Shown piece after piece: positions 51,685 through 62,094 of a stretch of 64,000 nucleotides of DNA. The translations under genes and the position numbers were made by a program. Source of the DNA: Loxodes magnus (Eukaryota; Ciliophora; Karyorelictea; Loxodida; Loxodidae). Within the stretch, counting starts at the first letter, position 1; each line of letters starts with the position of its first letter. The notes below the pieces were generated by a model. That model did not search any database. It was given only the letters and a program-made list of their open reading frames with translations, and was not told the DNA's origin. The stretch covers positions 1 through 64,000 of the forward strand of contig CAMPDV010000111.1 of assembly GCA_946699065.1 (NCBI GenBank), read 5' to 3'.

Positions 51685-52088
51685 ATTAAAGATAAATAAA
51701 TAAATTAATTAATTGGATTATAGAGCGAGTAGCACTCTCGTTGGACCGCAGCTCTTTAAATTAATTTTATTTAATGTCGAAAAAAAATTTAGGTCTTTCT
51801 ATCCTTGTTTTCTCTTTCTGCAGAACGTCCCTGTAATTTTTCCTTCCAAAACATAGGATACAATATGCGATTACGGGTACATTTCCCCGACCTACGATGA
51901 AGAAAGTTTCCTCCTGGCATTCAGAGTTCTCCAGGTTGTCGCATCATCCTTCTCTTGTTATTTGTTTCTCTTCCTCCGATTTATCCTCCGTTCGCATTCA
52001 TTTTTTAGTTGCCTTGCTGGGCCTCCAATCAGCATCCGAAGGAAAGGGCTTTCCACCCTATTTAAATTATATAATAATAGGGTACTTA
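51685..52088 (-). mobile_element. Hairpin-tailed SINE-like element, copy 1, inside LINE B
   Basis: Aligning LINE B with LINE A leaves about 404 bp unmatched, flanked by AAGCCTT at 51678-51684 and 52089-52095 (7-bp target duplication). On the minus strand the body is GC-rich and ends in GAGCTGCGGTCC, CGAGAG, CTACTCGCTC, ATAATCC and then TTTATTTATTTATC. The end can fold: AGAGC pairs with GCTCT around an inner GAG/CTC stem. A possible frame (NRVESPFLRMLIGG) could mean a 5'-truncated LINE tail rather than a SINE. The short plus-strand frames at 51897-52252 are its antisense. Confidence 0.65.
51691..51757 (-). other. Shared hairpin 3' module and TTTA tail (type copy)
   Basis: This is the best-preserved of three copies (others 48826-48886 and 50270-50330). 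On the minus strand the core is GCTGCGGTCCAACGAG, then a loop, then CGCTCTATAATCC and an A/T tail of TTTA units. A short structured 3' end followed by simple repeats is the usual recognition site for a LINE reverse transcriptase, often borrowed by SINEs. No complete LINE with this 3' end is in the window; LINE A lacks it. Confidence 0.7.
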
Positions 52089-54310
52089 AAGCCTTCCTTG
52101 TCATTATATGCATATTTTTGTTTATCTTCTCTTTCATACTCTATAAACCTCTCATTATAGTTCAAGGAACCATCTCCCCACTGTATTCAGTCTTAGGCAG
52201 TGTAAGCATGCGACAGAGTATTTTTAAGTGTCAGAGAGTAATATTCTTGTAGCTACTGAAGTATAATGCATTCTTTACTGATTCTAACAAATTTAATTCC
52301 TTTATTTGCAGTGGCAGATCAAATGCCCATCTTCTTGTATTAGGACTCCAAGGTAAGTCATTTGGTTCTTCTATTTGACGCGCTAACCTTCCAGTTTCAA
52401 ATTCAATTCAATTTTTTAACTCTTATTTTTTGAGCAAATTGGAGTACTTCACATTTACTAGTGTTTATTTATAGAAAAATCCATTGAAAAATTATAATGA
52501 ATTAATCTATAAGTTATTACATCCTCTAAACAGAACAAGAAAGGAGTGTAAGGCCATCTGCCCATGCTCTGCATACGAAATTTATATTATGCAGATTGTT
52601 GCCTAGTTGTGTGTTTTTTCTGCAAATGTCTGATTACTATATCATAATTTAGGAGTGAGAATACAGGACCATGTGAACTTCCTTGCATAACTCCATTGTT
52701 GTAATGAAGTCTGCAAGAATCTTTGTAATCTATGAGAAAAGAGGAATTAATGTTATTGTAGAAAGACTCTAGTGCCAGTATCAATCCCAGCTGTATTTTT
52801 AATCTCCTAAGATGTTGAAAAAGTGTCCTTCTCTTAATGCTGTCAAACATCTTCTCGACATAAATAAAAGAGTCAAACATCTTTGTTGCGCCTTTTCCTC
52901 CTCTCTAATAGAGGTCAATAATCGGCTACAATGATCATATTTAGATCCTGCTGTTTCATTTTGAGGAATCCCAATTAAACTGGAAGTGTGAGGTTACGTT
53001 CTAAAGAATTTTTTAAGTCCTTTCTGTTAAAGCCTTGCAGAAGATCTTCAGTATAGTATTAATAAGTTAAATTGATCCTCAGTTTTTTCAACTACTCTTA
53101 CTAGCCTTTTAGAAGATAGGGATGATGATGGAATTATTCAGCTTTTATGGAATTCTTTAGAATTTTAACATATTATAGATAAAGCAATGCATTATTAACT
53201 GTATCTCTTCACCAGCTCACTTGATAAATTCACTCTTTATTTCATCTGGTCCAGCTGCCTTGCCATTTGGAATATACTCAATGATCTCTTGAATTTCTTA
53301 AATTTGAAAAAACTAAAAGTTTATAAGTGAGAAGATGGGCAATTGCTAAGTTAAGGATCTCTATAAATGAGTTCTATTTATCGCTTACTAAACTCAATTA
53401 TTTTTTGTAATATTTCTATGTTTTTTTAGCACAAAAGCTTCTCAATTTCAATAAATGAGTCCTAGATTTCTTGTTAAAATTCATTTAATTTCTTACTTTA
53501 GGTTTGATAATCTTTTTTGCTTAACAGAAAATTTTTTCGATGTTTTTATTGAGTTTGAGAAATTTGCCTTTAGTCTGAAGCTTTTTCCACTTCCAATAAG
53601 GTTGCATATATTTGTTCCTAAGTTTTCTATATATAGAATAATCTTCTATTACATTTAATTGATTCTTTCTTACATAAATAGCAATCTCTTGCACTCCTAA
53701 TTTCTCTTTTCGCAGCTGTATATTTCATAATGATATCCTAAGGGAATTTATTGAAATTATTATTTAATATGCCTTCCTATAGTGTTCATTGTATTATTCT
53801 AAAGAAAGTTGTTGTGAAACTATATTATGAGTCTAAGTTGTCTTAATCTACAGTCAATAAATAAGAAAAATTTACTTGAAACTGATTTTAGTAATTTTAT
53901 CTGTCCATTGAATCAAGTAGCTTATCTGTCTTATAGAGCAATGGCTGTTATTTTGGAATATTTGTGGTTGCATTATAAGCTAAAATCACAGATATAGGAA
54001 TATGATCCGTGATTAGTTGATCGTAGTGGACCTAGAAATTATTAAATTTATAAATATAAAGTGTTGAGTTGCCAATATATAGTCATTACAGTAATATTAA
54101 TGATTAGCTCTATGAAGGAATGTAACTATAGGACAAACCCAAGTTATTTTATTTCTTTGGAAGTGGTTGGCATTTTTATAAATCTGCTGGAAATTAACGT
54201 AGAAAAAGAAAGAGTACAGGTCATTCTGCGCTTTTTTGGAGGGTTTAAAAAATATACAGTCTTTAAGAATATTGCACAGAAAAGCTAACCAAACGAAAGC
54301 CCTTTGAAGA

Positions 54311-54899
54311 GAGATAGACATGAAACGCCTTTTAGCAAAAAATATAACTTAAGTTTAATTTAATTAAATTACAAATTTAAATAAACTATTTTATAATCAA
54401 AATTTTTTAAAAGTAGAAAAAGATATAATATATAGTAAAAAAAATAAATTAGATTAAAAAAGCAAAAATAAAAATTGCATAATAAATATATTAATATGGA
54501 AATAAATTAGCAATTAAATTATATAAGAACTAAATAAATTTAGATGCAAATATTTTAATTTAATTAAAAATTATAAAGTCAGACTATAATTATATAAAAT
54601 AACTCAAACTGAAAAGAAGAAAATTAAAGATAATTTAAGATTGAGAGGAATTAAAATATTTGTATATATAACTAAAGTACTTAAGTAAAAATAAATTAAA
54701 CTGCAATATAGTAAATTTATTTAAAAATTAATAAAAATATATAATAAATTAAAATAAACATTATATGATTGTTAAAGAACTAACTTTCTGTAAAATTTTA
54801 ATATTTAAAATTAGTGTTATTCTTTAAGAAATAACGTTTTGTATAAAAGGATTAAAAAATGACAAGGATAAAAAAGTTAAATTCTTTAATTTAATTTAG
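54311..54899. other. AT-rich gap
   Basis: Nearly 90% A+T by eye, with no recognisable motif, repeat or coding block. It separates the truncated 5' edge of LINE B from the coding-like tract that follows. Confidence 0.6.
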
Positions 54900-55607
54900 A
54901 TATCTAACTCAAGTGCCACAATATTACTCTTTGCTTTTCTGTATACAATTTTTATTGTAGCTTTTTGAAACTATTAATTCGACACAAGTAAGAAAGTCTT
55001 AGCTAGAACTATCAGTAGGTTAATAAGAAATAGTTATGAAATATCTTGGAAAAAGGAAGAAACGGACTCGGGATTTATAACTTAAAAAGGTATTTAAATA
55101 AATCATGAAATTAGCAATAAAACCAGATTAGCCAATCTAAAATCTAGTTTAAGGAAAGAGAATATCAAAATGTTCAAATAGGCCAGATAGTTAAGCTGTA
55201 AAAGGAATAACTTATTATTTTACAGTCAAAGTTAAATATATAGGTGAAAGCAAATAGAAAATATTAATTATAAGAATAAAAGAAAGAAAAAATTCATTTA
55301 GTGCTTTCGATGAAAAATCTATACATAAAATTCTATAATTTTTTATCCTTAAAAAATTATATTAAAAAAAGTGGTCAAAATATAATATAATTTGAAAAAA
55401 AGTATTAGGAAAATAAAAAGCTTTAATGTAATGGCCTAAAAAGATAATAGAAAAAAGGAATATATACGAATGAATATTAATTATAAAAAGAACTAGGCAA
55501 ACCCTAAAATTTTGGAAAAAAGATAAAATTTTTTTAATAAAATTCAAGCAATAAAGATTTATGGACGCGGGGTTAAAAAATGTCAAAATCATCAAATACT
55601 TTTTTGA
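54900..55607 (+). CDS. Unrecognised basic protein-like tract
   Basis: One plus frame is free of TGA-like terminal context up to a TGA at 55605-55607 and has balanced, protein-like composition. It begins with a possible membrane helix (ATILLFAFLYTIFIVAF, about 54912-54963). A long Lys/Arg/Asn-rich part follows, for example TSKKVLARTISRLIRNSYE and IKIYGRGVKKCQNHQILF. Several TGAs read as Trp (SQIYRWKQ, CFRWKIY). No start codon is convincing, so it may be an exon or a decayed element. No domain is recognised. The minus-strand open frame 55362-55595 is its antisense. Confidence 0.35.
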
Positions 55608-56556
55608 TATTTATAATAAAAAACATTTTTTAATTATTTCAAAAGTATAAACAAATATAAATTGAAAACTTATAGTTGATCATTTTTATTATTACAGCTT
55701 CGAATTAATAGAAACTTTACTATATTAGTTACTATTAAATAAATATTAAATTTATAAAGGTTTAAAAATAAAAAATAATTTTTAATGCATTAAAATTAAA
55801 TAATTTTCTAAATGTCTTTTTGAAGTTTTCAATTAAATATAAAAAAGTTAAATAACGAACTTAGAGTAAGTAATAATTCAGCAATTGGAAGAATGAATTT
55901 CAATTTCTTAGTTTTATGACTTTTTCTTTTATAGCTTCATTATTAAGGAATTTTAGCAGTTGATGATAAATACCATTTCAATAAATTTTGTAATTTCTAA
56001 AATTTTGACTAATAAGAATGTTAATTTCTCATTTTTGTGTAAATTAGCTAAAAAAAGATCTATAAACTTAATAAAAATAAAAAAATTTTAATCATAAAAT
56101 TAAGAATAAATTGTAACAAAGTGAAGATTATACCAATTAATTTTTTAATAACTTTAATTTTCTTTTATACCAAATTGCAAAAATTAAAATATAGTTCAAA
56201 ATTCCATAGAGTTTAGTTTCTCTTTGTAGGAATAATATTCTTTTTTACAAAAGACGAATAAGAAAACACACATTAAAGACATTTTTAAAGTAATTTTATC
56301 ATTTTAAAGTTTTCTAGTAGAAATATTTGGAAATTAATTCCATTTTATATAGTCAATCTATAATATTTATTAATAATAACTATAAAAACTTATTTATAAA
56401 AATAAATTTAATTAGAATCATTATATTATATTGAAAGATTCATGTTACAGTGAAAAATAATTTAAGACGAAAATATTTATAAATTTTAAAGATAAAAACT
56501 AAGGCTAGCAAATATAATTAAAATTAATGTTATTATCATTATTTGAATAGAAAAAA
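55608..56556. other. AT-rich gap
   Basis: Very AT-rich sequence without a coding block I can defend, apart from short A/T simple runs. It contains the 5' flank of CCHC element 2; no clear target duplication was found there. Confidence 0.5.
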
Positions 56557-57482
56557 TGGAAGGATAAAGAATGATACACAAAAACTCTACTAAGGAGGAG
56601 AAGAAAATTGAAGGAGCTTACCAAGCTATAACCCAACCCTAGTAGAAAGAAGCCTTTAGACCTTTCAATAAGCACCTTTACACCTAGTTAGATACTCCCC
56701 CGATCGCCAAAAAATCAAAAAAACAAAACTTAATATAATAAAAACCGTTAAGTCAATTCTAAATCCTGCAATCACAAGAGAAAGACTAGCTAATAGTCTA
56801 GAGTTAACAGAGATGGTGCAGAATCTCAAGGTGGAAAAAAATATGAAAAAGCAATTATTAGGTAAAAACATGCAAATTTCCGAAAGAATAGAGCTTCGAT
56901 TTGAACGGGAGATCCAGTTACTTCAAGATGAGCTAGCAACTCTGAAGATAGAGTTGGTGACTGCCAAGCAAACTATTTCCGAGCAAAAAAAAAACTGGAT
57001 ATGATGTATGAAGCGGTAACGAAGCCAAAGTAGCAACTTCTTCCTTTAACTTCCATAGTTGAAATAGACCTAATGGAGCTGGAAAACTCTCATCGCTCCG
57101 AAAATTTGAAACTCAATTCCCCAGCTCAAAAGACTCAGACTAAAAAGAAAAAAAATGCTACATATATTGCTCAACTAAGTACTTCTATCTCAATTGTCCG
57201 GAATTTCTAAGAAGGTAGAAATAATATTGGGTTATACTCTAATAGCAAGAGTAACAAAAAAGAAGGCAAAGATACTAAAGCAATAAGATATATTTCACGC
57301 CTTAGGGGAGATTCTATAAAAAAAAGCCGTCAAGACAGAATCAAGAACTATAAGTTTGAATGAGAAACCTATTCTATGAAAATCCTAATCCTCCTGATTT
57401 TGATGACCTATCCTCCTGGTTGGAGTACCAACAAAACCCTCTCGTCTTTAGCAGGAAAATACGTTAATCGATAAGAGGTTGA
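56557..57482 (+). pseudogene. Coiled-coil/CCHC ORF1- or Gag-like protein, element 2
   Basis: It starts at ATG 56557 (MEGQRMIHKNSTKEEKKIEG). After a frame change in a 7-A run (about 56723) it has a long coiled coil (ERIELRFEREIQLLQDELAT). After a second change in the 10-A run at 56985-56994 it continues EAVTKPKQQLLPLTSIVEID. After a third in an 8-A run (about 57150) comes the knuckle KCYIYCSTKYFYLNC. The His is Tyr and the second Cys is displaced, so zinc binding is doubtful. The tail KIYFTPQGRFYKKK matches element 1, and the frame ends on TGA 57480-57482 after KIRQSIRG. All three shifts are at A-runs: either mutation or homopolymer sequencing error. No RT is nearby on this strand. Confidence 0.7.
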
Positions 57483-58169
57483 AATACAGGAAAAAATATT
57501 TCTTGACTTTTACTTCATCTATTATTATTATTATTAGAAAGTAGAAAATTCATTATTAATACATTTTACAAGGTTTTTAAAAAAATATGTTAAATTGCTA
57601 ATTTTTTGTTCACCAAGCAATATACATTTAATTAAAAATATATAATAGTTATCTATTAAATTTACCTAAAATTAATCAATATTTGTTATAGTTTAAACTA
57701 ATTATAAAATTAAAGGTTAAGAATCATTAAGGAGCAAAAGTTAAGGAAGATTTTTATTCTTAAGGAATTAAAAAGTTTTATTATTTAAATCATTTGTATT
57801 TTTTATGTATGCAGAGGTAATAAAATTTTAATTAAACAGTTACTTTATCTATCTTTATACTAATTAATAACATTCATCATTTTCAATTTATTTAATCTTA
57901 TTTCTAAATATATTACAATTTTGTTAGAATAAAGGCTATAATTAATCTATTTGCTAAAGAATTTTCCTTTTTGATTTTTTATGCTTTTTAATTTAGTATT
58001 ATTTAAGATTTGGAAATGTTATTTATTTAATTTTATTTCTTGATGAGCATATTTGTTGCTATTAATTGCAAAGTAATTCTTATGTAACATTTAATAAATT
58101 ATAATAATAATAAATTATCGGATTTCCCCTTTAATAGGATCATTAAAGTTTTAGTTAAGTTTTATTAAT
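57483..58169. other. AT-rich gap with short ATT repeat
   Basis: A run of ATT units at 57518-57536 lies just past element 2 and may be its 3' simple-repeat tail. The remainder is AT-rich with no recognisable gene. Confidence 0.5.
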
Positions 58170-59012
58170 AATAATATACAGTTAAAAATGCCAGGAATAA
58201 GAAAAGGCTTTCTAGATGCCAAGGAGTTAAAGAAGCCAAGAGTCGGTGGGACTCATTAAGTAACTCCTCCGCACAAACCTTAGAAACACGACTATGAAGT
58301 AGGAATAACCTAAAACAAAATCCTGAAGAAATAGAAACTTAACCAAACCTAATCATATTAAAAAATCAGATCTTTCAAGGCACAAGAGAAAGATTGATAC
58401 TAAGTTGACTACGAAGAATGGGATGTCCCTTACAACGTCGAAAAACTACATAAACTGGTGGAGCTCTCAGAGTCGAGAATGCACAAATGCGGGAGAGACT
58501 TGAATAAGTCTCGCAAGAATCATTAGAGTTCCAAGAAATGTAAACTGTTATCTATTACCTCAAGAAAGAGATCACCAAGATGAAAGGATCCTAAGTGGAG
58601 TTTCCTGAAGTGACAGTTAATTTCCAACTTCAACCTTAGATTCAGCTGAACAAGATGAACGTGGAACCTATCTCAATACTCTCCATCCTTGCTGTGAAAA
58701 AAACCTAAAGAACAACAGCCAAGACAAAAAAGAGTGCTTAAAAGATGTTATTACTGCATGTAGACGAATCACCTAATGAGACAATGTTTGGAGTTCAAAA
58801 AATTCAAAGTAAAAAATCAAGAGAATTATGGAAGAAACTAGCCAAGATATATTACTCGAATGGATAATCTACAGAGAAAATTTATTCAAGAAACTGGCAA
58901 CTCCAAGAGGAGCTTTGCCTTTAACAATAATTTAGACAGATCCCTCTTAGCTTTTTAGCATAAAAAGAGAGGTTAATTTCATTAATTAATAAAATATAAA
59001 AGTTTTATTAAT
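58157..59012 (+). mobile_element. CCHC-only retroelement 3 with 13-bp direct repeats
   Basis: AAGTTTTATTAAT occurs at 58157-58169 and 59000-59012 and brackets an 830-bp insert with one plus-strand ORF starting 18 bases in. The duplication is low-complexity, so chance is possible, but its placement mirrors element 1. The right repeat touches the stop codon of element 4 on the other strand, so element 3 seems to have landed at the end of element 4, tail to tail. Confidence 0.6.
58188..58975 (+). pseudogene. Coiled-coil/CCHC ORF1- or Gag-like protein, element 3
   Basis: It opens MPGIRKGFLDAKELKKPRVG. The frame changes near 58469, passes through a coiled coil (NAQMRERLEQVSQESLEFQE, YYLKKEITKMKG), and changes back in the 7-A run near 58700. 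It has the only intact zinc knuckle of the family, RCYYCMQTNHLMRQC, a perfect C-x2-C-x4-H-x4-C at about 58742-58790. The C-terminus ends near QHKKRG, like IRG in element 2, but here the next codon is TAA rather than TGA. The next in-frame TGA lies beyond the element, at about 59020. Confidence 0.7.
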
Positions 59013-59714
59013 CAGTTTTTATGAAATGTATCTTGTTGATTCCTAAGTTGTTGATAGATTTTTTTATTCTTTCATTTCAGCTCAGTTCTCTTCTAGCTCC
59101 TTTTAAGAATATTCTACTTGTAACTCTTTTTATCGTTTTCTTAATTTTATCTTATTTGCTTTCCTTTTTGATTCATGTAATTCTATTTCATATTGAAATT
59201 TTCTTCTTTAAATTTAACTTTCTCATGAGCAATATTTAGCACAGTTTGTTCCCTAGTCTTTTTTCTTCTATTATTGAAATTTTTAATTTATCGCCACTGT
59301 TTTTCCACGTATACTAACCTTTTACAGAATCAACATCTTAATTTAAGTTTCTAATTATAAATGTAAACTAACTTTTACTCTTTCTTAATATCCATAGAGT
59401 CTTCATTTATTTAGTTTTATTGGAATTTATTATCCAAAAACAGCTGCTAAATCTAATTTTAAGTAGTCAGAAGAGATATAATTAATTTAATAAATTATAG
59501 TATTTACAAAATAAATTTGTAATTATTATATTTCTATTACCTTTCTATCTTTTTTTAATTTTGTTAGCTTTTCAATCCATTCTTAAATAATCAGATTATT
59601 TTTTAATTTGATTCCTAATTTATTGTTCTTGTGTTACTTACTTCAATTTTATTTTAATGAAGTCGCTTACTTAAAACTTTTTCTTCTTTGAATACTAAAT
59701 GTTAGGGGTTACAT
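59012..59714 (-). pseudogene. Coiled-coil/CCHC ORF1- or Gag-like protein, element 4
   Basis: Minus strand, from ATG 59714 (MQPLTFSIQRRKSFKQATSL) through a helical region (IIQEWIEKLTKLKKDRKVIE). A frame change follows, then DSMDIKKEQ (compare DPMDIEG in element 1) and the knuckle RCWFCKRLVYVEKQW. That is C-x2-C-x4-H-x4-C with His as Tyr and the last Cys as Trp (TGG). A basic tail (NNRRKKTREQTVLN) ends at TGA 59012-59014. The hydrophobic plus-strand frame 59021-59239 is simply its antisense. Confidence 0.6.
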
Positions 59715-61147
59715 TAGTAAGCTTTTATAATAATTTTATTTTAAACTTTCTTATTTTCTAATTTTGTTATTTATCTTATAATGCTTTAAATAAACATATT
59801 CTACTTTTAATTTATTATTTTATGATTAAGTAACTGTATATTCTAGTAGTATTCTTTTACTAAGAATACTAAAGTTATATATGTTTTTAATTCCTAAATT
59901 AGTTATAAAGTCTATATTAAGTATTGTTTTTAGTTTTTATATTAATAGCAGATTATCAAAATTTATTTTATTTATCAGACAATAAATCGAAAAATAGAAG
60001 TTAATATCCCTTTATTGTTTAGACAGGAACTAATTTAGCTATTAATTCTCTATGTCTCATTTATAAGCTTCGCTAGATTTTATCTAAAATGCTTATATTG
60101 AATATGTAAGTATTTACTGTGATTGATATATGCTAGCTTTATAATATTTGATGTCTCTTTTAATAATAATGCATAATAAAAGAGTAATAAATACTTACAA
60201 TTAGATTTTCCTTAGCAAGTACTTAGTAAAGTATAATGTTCCTATTAATTGAGGGAAAAGTAAGAATATTAAATATTAGCTGCTAATGAATAAGTGTTTA
60301 ATAGCTATAGTTTAAGAGAATAGAAAAGTTTAATAATTAAAATACTCCTGTCCGTCATCTATTTCTTTCATATCATTCTATTTTGTTTTTGCGAATAATC
60401 CATTTTTTTCTTAAGGTTTATTAATCTTATTTACTGCGATTAATGGTTACATATATACATAAATCTAATTAAACAACTTTAGAATAATTTCCAAATAATT
60501 TAATATTCTTATTTTGCAATTTAATATCTCAAAACTTTAGTTTTAAGTATTTTATTGAAAAAATAACAAAACTATATACCCTTGTTTCTTATAGTTTAAT
60601 GAAAAATTTAGAGAAGAAATATATATAAATTCACTTTATTCTAAAAGTATTTTTCTAATATTATTTAATACTTTTAATTCTTTTGAATTCTTTTATGAAT
60701 AGACCAATTAATTTTTCAAAAAATGTTCTTATTAAATAAAAATCTTATCCAAAGCAAATTTTAATATTTTTATGATTTAAAATATTTTCTCTTATTTTTA
60801 TTTTATTTTGTTTTTCTTTCAATAATTTTGATAAATTTTTTTAATTGAAAGTAAACTTTTTTAAAATTAAATTAAAAGTTTTTCACTTAAAGCTTATTTT
60901 AATTATTTATATTTAAAAATGTTTTTAATCTTATATTTTATTTAATTTTTATTTGTTTCATCTATATATTTTTAATAGTATTTATACTTTTTTTCAATAA
61001 TTTTTAAATTCCTGAATTTTTTTATTTACTATTTAAATTTTTAACTCTAAAAAGAAAATTACAATATAAAAATCATTAAGCAGAAATTTAATTAAAGCAA
61101 TTTAAAATTTAATTTTCTTACAAATATAAATACAAAATTTAAGGTTT
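59715..61147. other. AT-rich gap
   Basis: Long AT-rich stretch upstream of element 4 with T-rich simple sequence (especially 60650-61060). I found no motif, no clear repeat and no coding block I would defend. Confidence 0.5.
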
Positions 61148-62010
61148 GGATTTTTGGAGATATTTTAACCTCTTTTCCGCCATCCTCTGGGTTGTCCTAG
61201 AGGCTAAATTCTAAAGTTGAAAATCTCTCAAGCTCTTCTCCTTGATATGTATTTCATCTTTGATATATCTTTTGCATAGATAGTGATTTGTACCTATTTT
61301 CTTGTACATTTTCCAGAATTTGTTGTATTATATATTTAATTTTTATTTTTATCTGATAATTTATTTTCTTTTTGTTCTACAGCTTCTTCTAGTAGTTTCA
61401 GAACTCTTATTTAAAGTAAAATTTCTAGCTTCTTTTCTATAGTCGCGTTTTATAGATACTGTAATAATATCTTTTCATTTCTCGTTTAGGTTTAAACCTG
61501 CAGTTTTCTAACCTTCTATTATCATTGGTTTATTTCCCTATTCCTTTAGTTTCATTTAACGCTTCAATTTTTGTTGATTTATTCTATTTTTTCTATCTTT
61601 TTGCTCAGTTCTTTCTACTTCTATTGCTAATTCTATACTTGGTTGTTCTGTTCTTGTGAAATATTTCAGGAGACTTAATATCTCTTTCTTAAGTCATGAA
61701 TCTCGATTCTTTCTCCTCTACTATTTCAAATTTTTCAAAAATCTCTAATTGCTTTTTTTCTTTATTTTTTTGAACTTTTTCTGGAGGTCCAGTTCCATTT
61801 TTATCAGCTAGCCATAGCTTATTTACTACTCTGTGGTGAAATTTGAGTCTCCCAAGTGTATAATATTTTTAGCCTATTTTCTAGGTTATCTTCAGTGATG
61901 GAACTTTTGATTTATGGGCAACTTTTTTGGAATCCTTTCCCTGTCCTAGATTTTCTAAGATGTTGCTAACTCCTGTTTTATTAATGCCTATAATTAACTT
62001 TTCAAAGCTC
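61148..62010 (-). pseudogene. Possible fifth CCHC-element remnant
   Basis: The minus strand shows coding-like blocks in more than one frame. The upstream block reads GVSNILENLGQGKDSKKVAH and NKLWLADKNGTGPPEKVQKN. A middle block reads TEQPSIELAIEVERTEQKDR. Near 61290 comes KMYKKIGTNHYLCKRY, which resembles the family knuckle (TNH shared with element 3) with its first two Cys lost. The size and the helix-then-knuckle order fit the CCHC family. Frame changes and missing Cys make this tentative. Confidence 0.35.
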
Positions 62011-62094
62011 AAGCATTTAATTATTTATATTCATAATAAATATGTAAAAATATTAAAACTGACATTTGAATCAATAAAGAAGAAGTTGATACAA

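Larger units (their letters stand above)
50809..54310 (-). pseudogene. LINE B: 5'-truncated, RT mutated, with insertion
   Basis: Read downwards from about 54310. Only the end of the endonuclease remains (about 53960-54110, YCNDYILATQH then TDHIPISV). The RT follows: PNGKAAGPDEIKSEFIKW (about 53290), LINTILKIFCKAL, motif A FIYVEKMFDSIKRR (about 52850), motif B GVMQGSSHGPV (about 52690) and motif C CRAWADGLTLL (about 52555), where YADD has become WADG. After a 404-bp insertion the C-terminal part (51660-50811) is uninterrupted. It includes KLRTQSYNF and the zinc signature YPCISKDQFKHIFEC, then a Gln/Lys-rich tail ending on TGA at 50809-50811. Two internal TGAs there read as Trp (SNWDQ, DTWTQ). 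It is homologous along its length to LINE A. Not functional as it stands. Confidence 0.85.

Noticed and set aside
59021-59239. Plus-strand membrane protein
   Set aside because: It is antisense to the basic C-terminus of CCHC element 4, which carries a recognisable knuckle.
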